Positions 9,601 to 17,574 of a stretch of DNA of 45,733 nucleotides are shown here, piece after piece (position 1 is the first letter of the stretch; every line of letters starts with the position of its first letter). Source of the DNA: Bacteroidales bacterium (GTDB lineage Bacteria; Bacteroidota; Bacteroidia; Bacteroidales; PUMT01); assembly GCA_007120695.1 (NCBI GenBank), contig SKND01000020.1, positions 1-45,733 on the forward strand, written 5' to 3'. The translations under genes and the position numbers were made by a program. Below the pieces are notes generated by a model. That model was not told the origin of the DNA. It did not search any database and saw nothing but the letters and a program-made list of their open reading frames with translations.

Positions 9601-10148
9601 TGAATCTCATGCGAAGTACGGAATCCGTCAAAGAAATGGAGGAATGGCACCCGTGTTTTAATAGATGTAAGATGTGCAACGCTTCCTATATCCATAATTT
9701 CCTGTACGCTTCCGGTCGCCATCATGGCAAAACCGGTCTGGCGGGTACTCATTACATCACTATGATCACCGAATATGGATAGTGCCTGTGCAGCCAAACT
9801 TCGTGCACTTACATGGAATACACCCGGTAATAGTTCACCTGAAATCTTATACATATTTGGAACCATCAGCAGGAGACCCTGTGAGGCAGTAAAGGTTGTG
9901 GTCAGGGCGCCAGACTGCAATGATCCGTGAACAGCACCTGCAGCACCACCCTCAGATTGCATTTCAACAACTTTCAGTACCTCTCCGAAAATATTCTTTC
10001 TGCCATGGGCTGCCCATTCATCTACATTTTCGGCCATGTTTGATGAAGGAGTAATCGGATAAATAGCAGCAACCTCACTGAACATATAAGCAACGTGTGC
10101 AGCTGCATAGTTCCCGTCACAGGTAATGAATTTTTTCTTTTTTGTCAT
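6615..10148 (-). CDS. nifJ: Pyruvate:ferredoxin (flavodoxin) oxidoreductase, single chain
   Basis: This enzyme oxidises pyruvate to acetyl-CoA and CO2, reducing ferredoxin or flavodoxin, in the cytoplasm. The 1177-residue chain has the complete fused layout. The N-terminal pyrimidine-binding domain includes YPITPSSNMAE, and it is followed by the transketolase-C-like and gamma domains. A two-cluster ferredoxin domain carries CIQCNQCSYVCP (near 693) and CTGCGNCVDVCP (near 750). The C-terminal TPP domain has CAGCGETPY, GDGWAYDIGYGG and DTEVYSNTGGQ; the Cys in SPCINHG is the expected further ligand of the proximal cluster. Length and motifs are those of the homodimeric anaerobe enzyme. It is monocistronic, with its own terminator and a possible promoter at 10231. 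Confidence 0.98.
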   Translation of the reverse strand: MTKKKKFITCDGNYAAAHVAYMFSEVAAIYPITPSSNMAENVDEWAAHGRKNIFGEVLKVVEMQSEGGAAGAVHGSLQSGALTTTFTASQGLLLMVPNMYKISGELLPGVFHVSARSLAAQALSIFGDHSDVMSTRQTGFAMMATGSVQEIMDIGSVAHLTSIKTRVPFLHFFDGFRTSHEIQKVEATDQDEMAKLLDMDAVQAFRERALNPEHPVTRGTAQNPDIYFQSREAANSYYEAVPDVVEDYMQKINKLTGREYHPFTYYGATDAENIIVAMGSVTETIKETIDYLIAKGEKVGLISVHLYRPFSSKYFMKVLPKTVKRIAVLDRTKEPGANGEPLYLDVKDLFYGLPGAPVIVGGRYGLSSKDTTPAMINSVYENLKLAEPKNRFTVGIVDDVTFLSLPLLPDIDVSPEGNYAAKFYGLGSDGTVGANKNSIIIIGDTTDKFAQAYFAYDSKKSGGITVSHLRFGDKPIRSPYLVNTADFIACHVPAYLEKYDLLKGLKKGGTFLLNSIWDEEETKKKLPFRMKKYMAENDIQFYMLNATQIAEEIGLGNRTNTIMQSAFFKISGVIPYEKSVEEMKKAIIKSFGMKGEEIVAMNNAAVDRGGDVIKIDIPSEWKKIEDKPATDSRNIPDFIKNIMEPINAQNGDSLPVSAFTGREDGTFPAGTTAYEKRGIAVHVPQWIPDNCIQCNQCSYVCPHAVIRPFLLTEEEVKNAPEGTVTIKGIGGTKEYQYRMQISPLDCTGCGNCVDVCPSKTKALVMESLESQMVEDERWDYMHNKVGYKDTVLEKSKSVKNSQFAQPLFEFSGACAGCGETPYIKLITQLYGDRMMIANATGCSSIYGGSAPSTPYTSNKNGHGPAWANSLFEDNAEYGYGMLLGVTQMRTRIEGLMKQGLESELSSAIKDAFKDWIESKEDADKSVAASEKVAGLLKGKKDDISTEIMKLKQYLVKKSVWVFGGDGWAYDIGYGGLDHVIASGDDINMLVMDTEVYSNTGGQASKSTPLGAVAKFAAAGKRIRKKDLGIMAMSYGYVYVAQVALGASQAQFLKAVKEAEAYPGPSVIIAYSPCINHGLRHGMGKTIEESKRAVEAGYWTNWRYNPLLEEEGKNPFVLDSKEPDWNKFQEFLMSEVRYTSLQKAFPDVAADLFKAAEDNAKWRYQSYVRMASMDFSKV

Positions 10149-10188
10149 ATTGGTTTATAAATTAGTTGGTTAAATAATCTATTTTGGA

Positions 10189-10238
10189 CCGGTCATTGCG
10201 ACCGGATTTAAATTAATTCTCGATATTCAGCAAAAATA
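10189..10238 (-). promoter_or_regulatory. nifJ upstream region: candidate -7 box and a leader hairpin
   Basis: TATTTTTG on the minus strand (10231-10238) matches TAnnTTTG; no clear -33 is present. Between it and the nifJ start lies a perfect short inverted repeat, CCGGTC (10189-10194) and GACCGG (10200-10205), about 40 bp before the ATG. This could be an operator or a leader structure. Confidence 0.35.
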
Positions 10239-10432
10239 TAAAACCGCACAAGAAAAATTCATGACATTACTCATAAAGGTTTAAGCACTAAAGAGAGAGT
10301 CAGATATTCATAATTCCCCTGAATGACCGACCAGGAAAATATTTACTTATGAATCCCCGCGGTATATGAGGATCACACTAAAAAGGATGAATTATCTAAG
10401 TTACCGGGTAACACAAAACTGCATGATTTTTA

Positions 10433-10455
10433 CAACTTGTATATATTACAAGTTG
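10433..10455. repeat. Perfect 9-bp inverted repeat downstream of rho
   Basis: CAACTTGTA (10433-10441) and TACAAGTTG (10447-10455) flank a 5-bp AT spacer, 18 bp beyond the rho stop. There is no T-run on the minus strand after it, so it is at best an atypical terminator; a protein-binding palindrome is possible. The rest of the gap between nifJ and rho (10239-10432) shows nothing I can name. Confidence 0.4.
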
Positions 10456-10473
10456 AATCAGGCACTGCCGGAT

Positions 10474-12186
10474 TTATTCACTGTTCATCGAGATGAGAAA
10501 CTCTTCATTTGAGTTGGTTTTCGCAATCCGGTCCTTCAGGAACTCCATAGATTCAACAGGATTCATGTCAGACAGGTAATTACGCAGGATCCATATTTTG
10601 TTCATCATCTCTTTGTCCATTAAGAGGTCTTCCCTCCGTGTACTTGACAAATTAACATCTACCGATGGATATATACGTTTATTTGACAACTTTCTGTCAA
10701 GCTGAAGTTCCATGTTACCTGTACCTTTAAACTCCTCGAATATCACGTCATCCATTTTTGATCCGGTATCTGTGAGTGCAGTAGCAAGAATTGTAAGTGA
10801 GCCACCCTTCTCAATATTTCTTGCTGCCCCGAAAAACCTTTTTGGTTTTTGCAGGGCATTGGCGTCGACACCACCTGAAAGCACTTTACCTGAAGCAGGT
10901 GACACTGTATTAAAGGCCCTTGCAAGCCTGGTAATAGAATCCAGAAGGATCACAACATCATGTCCGCATTCAACCATTCTTTTCGCTTTTTCAATAACCA
11001 TATTGGCAACCCGGACATGCCTTTCGGCAGGTTCATCAAAAGTGGACGAAACAACTTCCGCCCTGACACTTCTTGCCATGTCAGTAACCTCTTCCGGTCT
11101 CTCGTCAATCAGAAGAACCATCATATACACTTCAGGATGATTAGCTGCAATTGCATTTGCAATCTCTTTAAGCAATACGGTCTTACCTGTTTTTGGCTGT
11201 GCCACAATCAATCCACGCTGGCCTTTTCCAATCGGGGCAAAAAGATCAACTATCCTTGCAGAAATGCTATTGCTCTTCTCACTAACAAGTGTAAACTTCT
11301 CATCAGGGAATAGTGGTGTAAGGAAATCAAACGGAACCCGGTCCCTTATAAAATCTGTGGTTCTTCCGTTGATCTGTTCAACTTTTATAAGTGGAAAATA
11401 TTTCTCACCATCTTTTGGTGGACGAATAGTCCCCTGAACAGTATCACCAGTTTTCAGACCGAACAGTTTGATCTGCGACTGTGATACATATACATCGTCT
11501 GGTGAATTCAGATAGTTGTAATCAGATGATCTTAAAAACCCGTATCCATCAGGCATGATCTCAAGAAGCCCTGATGCTGAAATAATACCATCAAAATCAT
11601 ATTCACGACTATTTGCTTTACGATCGTACTGATGCTTTTTCTGATAGTTTTCTTTCCCTGGTCTATCAGCCGGATGAGTTGATTTTTCATCCTTAACGGG
11701 GGAAGTATAGGCTTTTCTTTCACCCTGTTGAGGAGGGTGCTGCGAAGTTGCTTCGGGCTTTGCCTGCTTTGCCTGCTTTTTCTGTTTACCATCCTTTTCA
11801 AATTTGCTGCCGGGTTCATTTCGTTTATCAGCAACAGGAACTCCGGTATCTGGTGGCTTTTCTGTACCGCCCCTCTCCTTATCTTCACTAACGTTGACGG
11901 TGGTTTGAACACCAGGTGTTTCCTGGTTCTCAGAACTCTTCTGGTCTTCAGTATTTTGTTTATTCCTTGAAGGGGGCCTGCCACGACGTTTCCCGGTTCC
12001 CGGTCCTTTAGCTGACCGATTGCTTCTTTCAATATCTTTCTCGGAAGTTGTAATTGCCTGTTGATCAAGGATTTTGTAAATCAGATCTTGCTTCTTTAAT
12101 GATTCAGCACGCTTGATATCAAGCTCTTTCGCAATATCTCGCAATTCAGAAACAAGTTTCTTGTTTAATTCAAGAATATCATACAT
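10474..12186 (-). CDS. rho: Transcription termination factor Rho with long disordered insert
   Basis: This is the hexameric RNA-dependent helicase of factor-dependent termination. The N-terminal Rho_N helical domain ([20 protein letters not shown], residues 1-45) is followed by about 150 residues of low-complexity, charged K/E/Q/P-rich sequence not found in E. coli Rho. The cold-shock-like RNA-binding domain begins near residue 205 ([15 protein letters not shown]). The ATPase has Walker A in [14 protein letters not shown] and Walker B in [37 protein letters not shown] covers the Q/R-loop region. At 570 residues it is longer than the roughly 420 of enterobacterial Rho because of the insert, which is common in Bacteroidota. 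It is divergent from rpoD. Confidence 0.97.
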   Translation of the reverse strand: MYDILELNKKLVSELRDIAKELDIKRAESLKKQDLIYKILDQQAITTSEKDIERSNRSAKGPGTGKRRGRPPSRNKQNTEDQKSSENQETPGVQTTVNVSEDKERGGTEKPPDTGVPVADKRNEPGSKFEKDGKQKKQAKQAKPEATSQHPPQQGERKAYTSPVKDEKSTHPADRPGKENYQKKHQYDRKANSREYDFDGIISASGLLEIMPDGYGFLRSSDYNYLNSPDDVYVSQSQIKLFGLKTGDTVQGTIRPPKDGEKYFPLIKVEQINGRTTDFIRDRVPFDFLTPLFPDEKFTLVSEKSNSISARIVDLFAPIGKGQRGLIVAQPKTGKTVLLKEIANAIAANHPEVYMMVLLIDERPEEVTDMARSVRAEVVSSTFDEPAERHVRVANMVIEKAKRMVECGHDVVILLDSITRLARAFNTVSPASGKVLSGGVDANALQKPKRFFGAARNIEKGGSLTILATALTDTGSKMDDVIFEEFKGTGNMELQLDRKLSNKRIYPSVDVNLSSTRREDLLMDKEMMNKIWILRNYLSDMNPVESMEFLKDRIAKTNSNEEFLISMNSE

Positions 12187-12556
12187 ATGTTTAGATGTAA
12201 TTAATGAGTAAAATAATAATTATGATGTGTGGCCGGGAAACGAATAGGTAACCGGTAAATGATTACAAAGGAAATTATAGAAAATTATGTAACTCAATCG
12301 TGGAATTATTCTGCAATAATAAGTATTTCAGGAAAATGTGCAAAAAAAAAATAAAAAAATTGCTTTTTTTTCTTCATATTGCTATTTTCAGCAACTTAAT
12401 ACTTAAGTTTGCTTTTGCCAACAAAGTTAATGTTTTTTATTTTAATTAAAAATAAAATTCTCAGAGGCGCTTATTTGGAGGTATAATAATAAGGATTTAG
12501 CAACTTTTGTATTTCATTGCACGTAATTACCCAGATAAACCTAAATCTCAGTTTGA
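12187..12556. other. Divergent intergenic region between rho and rpoD
   Basis: This 370-bp, AT-rich region must hold the promoters for rho (leftward) and rpoD (rightward). I found no pair of elements matching both TTTG and TAnnTTTG at proper spacing. The nearest is AACTTTTG about 45 bp before rpoD, with one mismatch. An A-run followed by a T-run (12342-12371) could form a weak AT hairpin. No ORF or RNA gene is recognisable. Confidence 0.4.
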
Positions 12557-13417
12557 ATGAGGCAGCTTAAAATCATCAAACAGGTAACCAACAGGGAGAC
12601 TCCTTCGCTTGACAAATACCTGCATGAAATTGCAAAAGTCGAGCTTATTACGGCCGAAAAGGAAGTGGAGCTGGCACGAAAAATAAGAACCGGCGATGAC
12701 AAAGCACTTGATTTGCTTATAAAAGCCAATCTCAGGTTTGTTGTTTCAGTTTCAAAACAGTATCAAAACCAGGGATTAAGTCTGCCCGACCTTATTAATG
12801 AGGGCAACCTCGGACTGATTAAAGCTGCCCAGCGTTTTGATGAAACCAGGGGTTTTAAGTTCATATCATATGCTGTCTGGTGGATCAGGCAATCAATTTT
12901 GCAGGCACTTGCTGAACAGGCAAGAATAGTTCGTCTTCCCCTGAATAAGATAGGATACATAAATAAAATAAACAGGACATTTTCTGAACTCGAACAGAAA
13001 TTTGAAAGAGAGCCTTCTGTTCTGGAAATAGCACAGGCCCTGGAACTTGCACCCAAAGATGTTAAGGAATCTCTAAAAACCTCAGGGCGTCATGTTTCAA
13101 TGGATGCTCCGATTAATCCTGATGAAGAAGGCAATATGTATGATATTCTTCTAACCGACAATACGCCTGCCCCGGATCGGGAATTGCTTAATGAGTCCCT
13201 CAGGAAAGAAATTGAAAGGGCACTGTCGACTCTCACTTACAGGGAGGCAAATATTGTCAGGCTTTATTTCGGACTGAACGGAAAACACCCGCACACCCTT
13301 GAAGAGATAGGTGAAGCATTCAATCTCACGAGGGAAAGAGTCAGGCAGATCAAAGAAAAAGCCATAAAGCGCCTTAAAAATTCCACAAGAAACAAAATCC
13401 TTAAAACCTATTTGTAA
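12557..13417 (+). CDS. rpoD: Primary RNA polymerase sigma factor (sigma-70/RpoD, short Bacteroidota type)
   Basis: This is the housekeeping sigma subunit that directs RNA polymerase to -33/-7 promoters. At 286 residues it has region 1.2 ([22 protein letters not shown]), region 2 ([20 protein letters not shown], then [20 protein letters not shown] and [19 protein letters not shown] for -10 recognition and melting), region 3, and region 4 ([14 protein letters not shown], then [20 protein letters not shown] with the helix-turn-helix). Region 1.1 is absent, as in other Bacteroidota primary sigmas. It is followed after 59 bp by rpe in the same direction. Confidence 0.97.
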   Translation: MRQLKIIKQVTNRETPSLDKYLHEIAKVELITAEKEVELARKIRTGDDKALDLLIKANLRFVVSVSKQYQNQGLSLPDLINEGNLGLIKAAQRFDETRGFKFISYAVWWIRQSILQALAEQARIVRLPLNKIGYINKINRTFSELEQKFEREPSVLEIAQALELAPKDVKESLKTSGRHVSMDAPINPDEEGNMYDILLTDNTPAPDRELLNESLRKEIERALSTLTYREANIVRLYFGLNGKHPHTLEEIGEAFNLTRERVRQIKEKAIKRLKNSTRNKILKTYL

Positions 13418-13476
13418 CTCAATTAGGTTTTATGCAGATCATGAATTATAACTCATTGAATATAATTAATTAATAT

Positions 13477-14142
13477 ATGTCTCCATTAGTTGCGCCCTCC
13501 TTACTTTCTGCAAATTTTGGCAATCTTGATGCTGACATTGAGATTATAAACCGGAGTCAGGCGGATATGCTGCATTTAGATATAATGGATGGTGTTTTTG
13601 TACCAAATATCAGCTTCGGATTTCCGGTAATGGAGGCTGTAAGAAAAAAAGTGACTATCCCACTTGATGTTCACCTAATGATTGTGAACCCGGAAAACTA
13701 TATCAAACGCTTCTCTGAGGCAGGAGCATCTTTCCTCACCCTGCATCTGGAGGCTGTTAATCACCTTCACAGTGCAGTAGCAGAGATACATGGCCTGGGG
13801 ATGAAGGCAGGAGTGTCACTCAACCCTCACACGCCGGTATGGCTGCTTGAGGAGATATTGCCAATGCTTGATTTGGTACTTATAATGACTGTTAACCCAG
13901 GTTTTGGCGGACAGGCTTTTATTCAAAGCAGTTACGATAAGATCAAAAAACTCAAAGAGCTAATTATTCGAACAGGTTCAAGTGCACTGATAGAAGTTGA
14001 TGGAGGTGTCGATCTGAAAAATGCCCGGCATCTCATAAATGCAGGTGTGGATATACTGGTAGCGGGCAGTACCGTTTTCAAATCTGATGATCCCGCCGAA
14101 ACTATCCGCCTTCTCAAGAACCCAAACAAACCTGTTGCATGA
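13477..14142 (+). CDS. rpe: Ribulose-phosphate 3-epimerase
   Basis: This enzyme interconverts ribulose 5-phosphate and xylulose 5-phosphate in the pentose phosphate pathway. It is a 221-residue TIM barrel beginning APSLLSANFGNL. Metal and catalytic motifs are all present: HLDIMDGVFVPNISFG near 31-46, DVHLMI with the metal-binding His, MTVNPGFGGQAF near 138, and the catalytic Asp in IEVDGGV near 170. The phosphate site is in VAGSTVFKSDDP. It lies 59 bp after rpoD and may share its transcript. It converges on the minus-strand gene ending at 14159, with only 16 bp between stops. Confidence 0.97.
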   Translation: MSPLVAPSLLSANFGNLDADIEIINRSQADMLHLDIMDGVFVPNISFGFPVMEAVRKKVTIPLDVHLMIVNPENYIKRFSEAGASFLTLHLEAVNHLHSAVAEIHGLGMKAGVSLNPHTPVWLLEEILPMLDLVLIMTVNPGFGGQAFIQSSYDKIKKLKELIIRTGSSALIEVDGGVDLKNARHLINAGVDILVAGSTVFKSDDPAETIRLLKNPNKPVA

Positions 14143-14158
14143 AAGAAAATAATCTTGA

Positions 14159-15361
14159 TTATTCCCTGCCTGCAAGAAAATCCTCCAGGTAAGAAAAACT
14201 TCGGGTGAGTCCCCCTTCCCTAACTATGGTTGCTCTCTCAATAATTCCGTCCCGATCGTTTAAGTAGGCAGGAAAGACATTTTCCACAAGCCGTTCGGCA
14301 AAATCAGCCGATGCATCCCTCGGTAATTCACCCGGAAGATTATCAACTGCCATTACTGTAACATTTCGCTGAGCAAAGGGGTCTCCCTCCTTTCCGGTTT
14401 CAGGATCATAACCATAAAACGGTTCTTCTATGGCAGATGGTCTTAAAGTAGAGGCAATAGGCTTTTTAATATCGCAACTTACATCGGCAATTACTGATAT
14501 CCTGAAGTCAGGTTTCCGGTAATCTTCCTCCTCTAGGAAAAGCGGAGACCGTGAATCCCAGTAATGGCAGGGTATAAACAGATCAGTAACCGTACAAAAG
14601 GGATAAAAAACAGAATTGTATTCATCCGGATAATAAAAAAAGTGCTGAAGGTCGAAATCCTCGCCATCCTTTCTTATAACATAATCCCATGGTTCAAGCT
14701 GACAAATAACTGGTTTGGTAAAGCTCTTCTCCATAAATTCTGATGGTTCCACCATCTTAAATCCCAGTGGCGCAAATGTTTCCAGAGCACCGCGAGCAAC
14801 CCTCCCTCCGCCGGTTATAAGTATTTTAACCGGCGGAAGAATAACTTTCCCCAGTTCGGAAAGCATTTCATGAAAATCATGACATTTGTGTGCCGGTTTT
14901 AAATTATATAATCCAAACCTTATCCCGTACCCCCTTAGTCCGTTATATGCACCAACTATACCGGCCCACCTCCCGAATGCAACAAGTCTGACATTTTCAT
15001 TGTTTGTCAGATATTCATAGTCAACCAGTGTAATTTTATTATTGACGACTTCCTGGAGGAGTTTGCGGTTATAAGGTTGTTTCTTGGCAGTATGAGAGAA
15101 GAACATATAGGTTTTACCAGGAATCAGTTTCGAAATTGCAACCTCCTTCACTCCAACAAGCAGGTCACAATTGGTTATATCATCACTTACCCTGATTCCG
15201 GCTTCTATGTATTCCTCATCCTGAATACATCTTATATCACTGCTTTCAACAGTAATATCAAACTCAGGATAAAGACTTTTTAATTCCACTGCAGCTGCGG
15301 GTGTTAATGCAACCCTCCTGTCAACAGGAATTTTAGTTTCTTTCAAAATCCCAATGTGCAT
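14159..15361 (-). CDS. Saccharopine dehydrogenase (LYS1)/alanine dehydrogenase-like NAD(P)-dependent oxidoreductase
   Basis: The N-terminal AlaDh/PNT domain begins MHIGILKETKIPVDRRVALTP, with R-R-V-A-L-T-P typical of alanine dehydrogenase, transhydrogenase and LYS1-type saccharopine dehydrogenase. SHTAKKQPYN (near 90) resembles the LYS1 family, which uses KxQPYN-like segments around the catalytic lysine. The dinucleotide-binding segment is KILITGGGRVARGALE near residue 180. At 400 residues it is longer than alanine dehydrogenase and close to LYS1-like proteins. Bacteroidota normally make lysine by the diaminopimelate route, so the substrate is uncertain: lysine degradation or another amino-acid/oxoacid pair is possible. 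It stands alone, divergent from ssrA. Confidence 0.75.
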   Translation of the reverse strand: MHIGILKETKIPVDRRVALTPAAAVELKSLYPEFDITVESSDIRCIQDEEYIEAGIRVSDDITNCDLLVGVKEVAISKLIPGKTYMFFSHTAKKQPYNRKLLQEVVNNKITLVDYEYLTNNENVRLVAFGRWAGIVGAYNGLRGYGIRFGLYNLKPAHKCHDFHEMLSELGKVILPPVKILITGGGRVARGALETFAPLGFKMVEPSEFMEKSFTKPVICQLEPWDYVIRKDGEDFDLQHFFYYPDEYNSVFYPFCTVTDLFIPCHYWDSRSPLFLEEEDYRKPDFRISVIADVSCDIKKPIASTLRPSAIEEPFYGYDPETGKEGDPFAQRNVTVMAVDNLPGELPRDASADFAERLVENVFPAYLNDRDGIIERATIVREGGLTRSFSYLEDFLAGRE

Positions 15362-15433
15362 TTTTTTCTTTCAAAAGTAATAATTTTGCCAAATAATTAA
15401 AAACCACAATTTCATTAATTGGCAGGGTTTTTG

Positions 15434-15441
15434 TATCTTTG
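15434..15441 (+). promoter_or_regulatory. -7 box TATCTTTG of the tmRNA gene
   Basis: TATCTTTG is a perfect TAnnTTTG and ends 11 bp before the mature tmRNA 5' end at 15453, which fits a short precursor trimmed by RNase P. The -33 counterpart is poor (TTTC at 15410-15413). Confidence 0.55.
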
Positions 15442-15452
15442 TATTTGTACCT

Positions 15453-15842
15453 GGGGCTGACTGGTTTTGACAGCAAGATGAGCAGGTATGTAAGCATGCC
15501 GAGCTAAGCAATTCAACTCGTTAATCTGAAGTGCAAACAATTAAGTGGCGAGAATAACTACGCGCTTGCAGCATAATCTTAAGAAGATCTATGCATAATC
15601 TGCAATCAAGGATTGCAGACAAGCTGTCTCTCAAAAACCCTGTCCGGCGGTTTTTGATCAAGAGGCACCGATAAGTTCGGACTGGTCCGGTTTATTTCCC
15701 GAAAACCGGATAAGAAAACAGGGAATAAGGTTCAGTTAGGTTGTCTGTTGCCGGCCTGAGCCCGACAATCAATAACAGAATAAGCATGTAGAAAGCATAT
15801 TGGTTCCTTGTTTGGACGAGGGTTCGATTCCCTCCAGCTCCA
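15453..15842 (+). ncRNA. ssrA: tmRNA (ssrA), tag GENNYALAA
   Basis: Transfer-messenger RNA rescues stalled ribosomes and tags the product for proteolysis. The 5' end GGGGCTG (15453-15459) pairs with the 3' end CAGCTCC (15835-15841), with discriminator A at 15842. The T-arm reads GGTTCGATTC. The tag reading frame is 15547-15576, encoding GENNYALAA and then TAA, very close to the Bacteroides tag. The region after the tag contains several GC-rich inverted repeats consistent with pseudoknots. The 3' CCA is not encoded (the next bases are CAA), so it must be added after processing. The length of about 390 nt is normal. SmpB is not in this window. Confidence 0.97.
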
Positions 15843-15848
15843 CAAAAG

Positions 15849-15888
15849 ACCACAAAAGCCACCCCATAAAAAGGGTGGCTTTTGTGGT
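15849..15888 (+). terminator. Perfect 16-bp hairpin after tmRNA
   Basis: ACCACAAAAGCCACCC (15849-15864) and GGGTGGCTTTTGTGGT (15873-15888) form a perfect stem with an 8-nt loop, 7 bp after the tmRNA. There is no T-run outside the stem, so it may act as a processing or stability structure as much as a terminator. The rest of the gap to 16101 holds no recognisable gene. Confidence 0.7.
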
Positions 15889-16101
15889 ACTGACAGCCTG
15901 TCGGGTATTCCGCCCGGATTCTAACAATCTAATTCAAAATATCTTACAAGCGGCCTCCTGTTTAAAGAGGCATGAGATATAAACCTGTAAACCCGGCTTT
16001 CGGGGCTTAAAATTTATTTATGTACCTGCTCAACTACCAGACTACCAGGTCATGGCAATTTATCAGGTAAAAATATAAGAGGGTGTATTCCGTCTTCTGA
16101 A

Positions 16102-16362
16102 TTACACCACTCCTTCATTCTTTCTTGGGTTGGCCCTGCTAACCTTCAGATTTCTGCCAAGCACATCTTTACCATTAAGGTTTTCGATGGCTGTTTCACC
16201 CTCAGGTTCACTGTCCATTTCAACAAATCCGTAACCTTTTGATCTGTGAGTGAATTTATCAGTTATTATCTTAACTGATAAAACTGAACCGAATTCAGCA
16301 AATAACTGCTCAATATCTGCCTCTTTCAGAGAATAGGGAACATTCCCAATGTAAATTGTCAT
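16102..16362 (-). CDS. RNA-binding protein with a single RRM domain
   Basis: This 86-residue protein is almost entirely one RNA recognition motif. RNP2 is IYIGNVPYSL (residues 3-12) and RNP1 is KGYGFVEM (about 43-50), with the beta-alpha-beta-beta-alpha-beta order between. The C-terminus ends in a short basic tail, SRANPRKNE. Such stand-alone RRM proteins are frequent in Bacteroidota and cyanobacteria and are thought to act as RNA chaperones or post-transcriptional regulators; the targets of this one are unknown. It is monocistronic, with its own candidate promoter. Confidence 0.93.
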   Translation of the reverse strand: MTIYIGNVPYSLKEADIEQLFAEFGSVLSVKIITDKFTHRSKGYGFVEMDSEPEGETAIENLNGKDVLGRNLKVSRANPRKNEGVV

Positions 16363-16431
16363 AGCTGAAAGTTTTGTCCTAAAACCAGTTTAATAAAATT
16401 ATAAACAAGTTATAAAATTATTGATTGAATA

Positions 16432-16463
16432 CAAAAATATTAATGAAAAAACTAATATTCAAT
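16432..16463 (-). promoter_or_regulatory. Candidate promoter of the RRM gene
   Basis: On the minus strand TATTTTTG (16432-16439) matches TAnnTTTG, and ATTG (16460-16463) lies 20 bp further upstream as a one-mismatch -33. The leader would be about 65 nt. Confidence 0.42.
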
Positions 16464-16494
16464 GAAAAACTTCAGTCCACTATATATAGTTAAT

Positions 16495-16534
16495 TAGTGT
16501 CTGTCCAGACACTGACTTTACAGACAGACTCTTA
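16495..16534. repeat. Dispersed palindromic repeat, copy C, at the argF 3' end
   Basis: This 40-bp element immediately follows the argF stop. On the minus strand it starts AAGAGTCTGTC and ends GACAGACACTAA, so its ends form an inverted repeat; an inner palindrome AGTGTCTG/CAGACACT is also present. About 29 bp match the left arm of the element at 27873-27974, with about five differences. It may double as the terminator of arcC-argF. Confidence 0.6.
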
Positions 16535-17536
16535 TTACCTGCCGAGGGTTGCAACCATGACAGCTTTAATGGTATGCATGCGGTTCTCAGACTGGTCAAA
16601 AACTACGGAATGTTCAGACTCAAATACCTCTTCTGACACTTCCATAGCCTCAATACCAAATTTCTGATATATATCCTCGCCTACTTTTGTTTCACGATTA
16701 TGAAAAGCAGGAAGGCAGTGAAGAAATTTCACCCCGGGATTTCCTGTCCATTCAATAACCTTTTCATTAACCTGGTATGGTTTCAGCAGATTTATCCTTT
16801 TTTCCCATGCAGATTCAGGTTCCCCCATCGATACCCAAACATCCGTATATAGAAAATCAACGCCTTTTACAGCTTGCCTGACATCATCGGTTATAGTAAT
16901 CCGGGCCCCGGTCTCTTCGGCTATCTGACGGCATTTTTCGATAAGCTCATTTTCCGGCTGGCAATCCGCAGGCGCGGCAGCCCTGAAATCCATACCCATC
17001 TTTGCGGCTCCTACCATAAGTGAGTTTCCCATATTATTCCTGGCATCACCAAGATAACAGAATGACATTTCTTTAAGTGGCTTATCGGAATACTCCATCA
17101 TGGTCAGCAAATCAGCAAGAACCTGAGTTGGATGAAACTCATTTGTCAGCCCGTTCCATACAGGCACCCCTGAGTATCTGGCAAGCTCTTCAACAACATC
17201 CTGTCCGAATCCCCTGTACTCAATCCCGTCATACATCCGTCCGAGGACACGTGCAGTATCTTTCATTGACTCCTTATGCCCTATCTGGGTGCCGCCTGGT
17301 CCGAGATAGGTTACATGAGCACCCTGATCAAAAGCGGCCACTTCAAATGCGCAACGTGTGCGGGTAGAGGTCTTTTCGAAAATCAGTGCGATGTTCTTAC
17401 CCGTCAGTCTGGGCTGTTCTATGCCTGAATATTTAGCTGCTTTAAGTGTAACTGACAAATTAAGCAGGAATTTAATCTCCTCCGGAGAAAAATCAAGTAA
17501 TTTCAGAAAATGACGATTTCTAAGATTAAAAGCCAT
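16535..17536 (-). CDS. argF: Ornithine carbamoyltransferase
   Basis: This enzyme transfers the carbamoyl group between carbamoyl phosphate and ornithine/citrulline. At 333 residues it has the carbamoyl-phosphate motif STRTR (57-61), [12 protein letters not shown], the ornithine-binding DVWVSMGE (about 231-238) and HCLPAFH (273-279, catalytic Cys). These mark a true ornithine enzyme; the N-acetyl- or N-succinylornithine transcarbamylases common in Bacteroidota differ at the ornithine-binding loop. It follows arcC after 38 bp on the same strand, which suggests the catabolic direction (citrulline phosphorolysis, then ATP from carbamoyl phosphate). No arginine deiminase is visible in the window. 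Confidence 0.95.
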   Translation of the reverse strand: MAFNLRNRHFLKLLDFSPEEIKFLLNLSVTLKAAKYSGIEQPRLTGKNIALIFEKTSTRTRCAFEVAAFDQGAHVTYLGPGGTQIGHKESMKDTARVLGRMYDGIEYRGFGQDVVEELARYSGVPVWNGLTNEFHPTQVLADLLTMMEYSDKPLKEMSFCYLGDARNNMGNSLMVGAAKMGMDFRAAAPADCQPENELIEKCRQIAEETGARITITDDVRQAVKGVDFLYTDVWVSMGEPESAWEKRINLLKPYQVNEKVIEWTGNPGVKFLHCLPAFHNRETKVGEDIYQKFGIEAMEVSEEVFESEHSVVFDQSENRMHTIKAVMVATLGR

Positions 17537-17574
17537 GTCTTTGATATTTAGAGTTAAACAATTACAATACCATA

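Noticed and set aside
10712-11140. 142-codon open frame antisense to rho
   Set aside because: It lies wholly inside the conserved ATPase region of rho on the opposite strand, has no domain signature, and its composition is what the reverse frame of a conserved gene would give.
11532-12068. 178-codon open frame in another frame of rho
   Set aside because: It follows the low-complexity insert of rho in a shifted frame; the real frame has clear Rho motifs on both sides.
12342-12371. A-run and T-run forming a possible AT hairpin between rho and rpoD
   Set aside because: No G-C core, so unlikely to be a terminator; homopolymer runs are common in this spacer.
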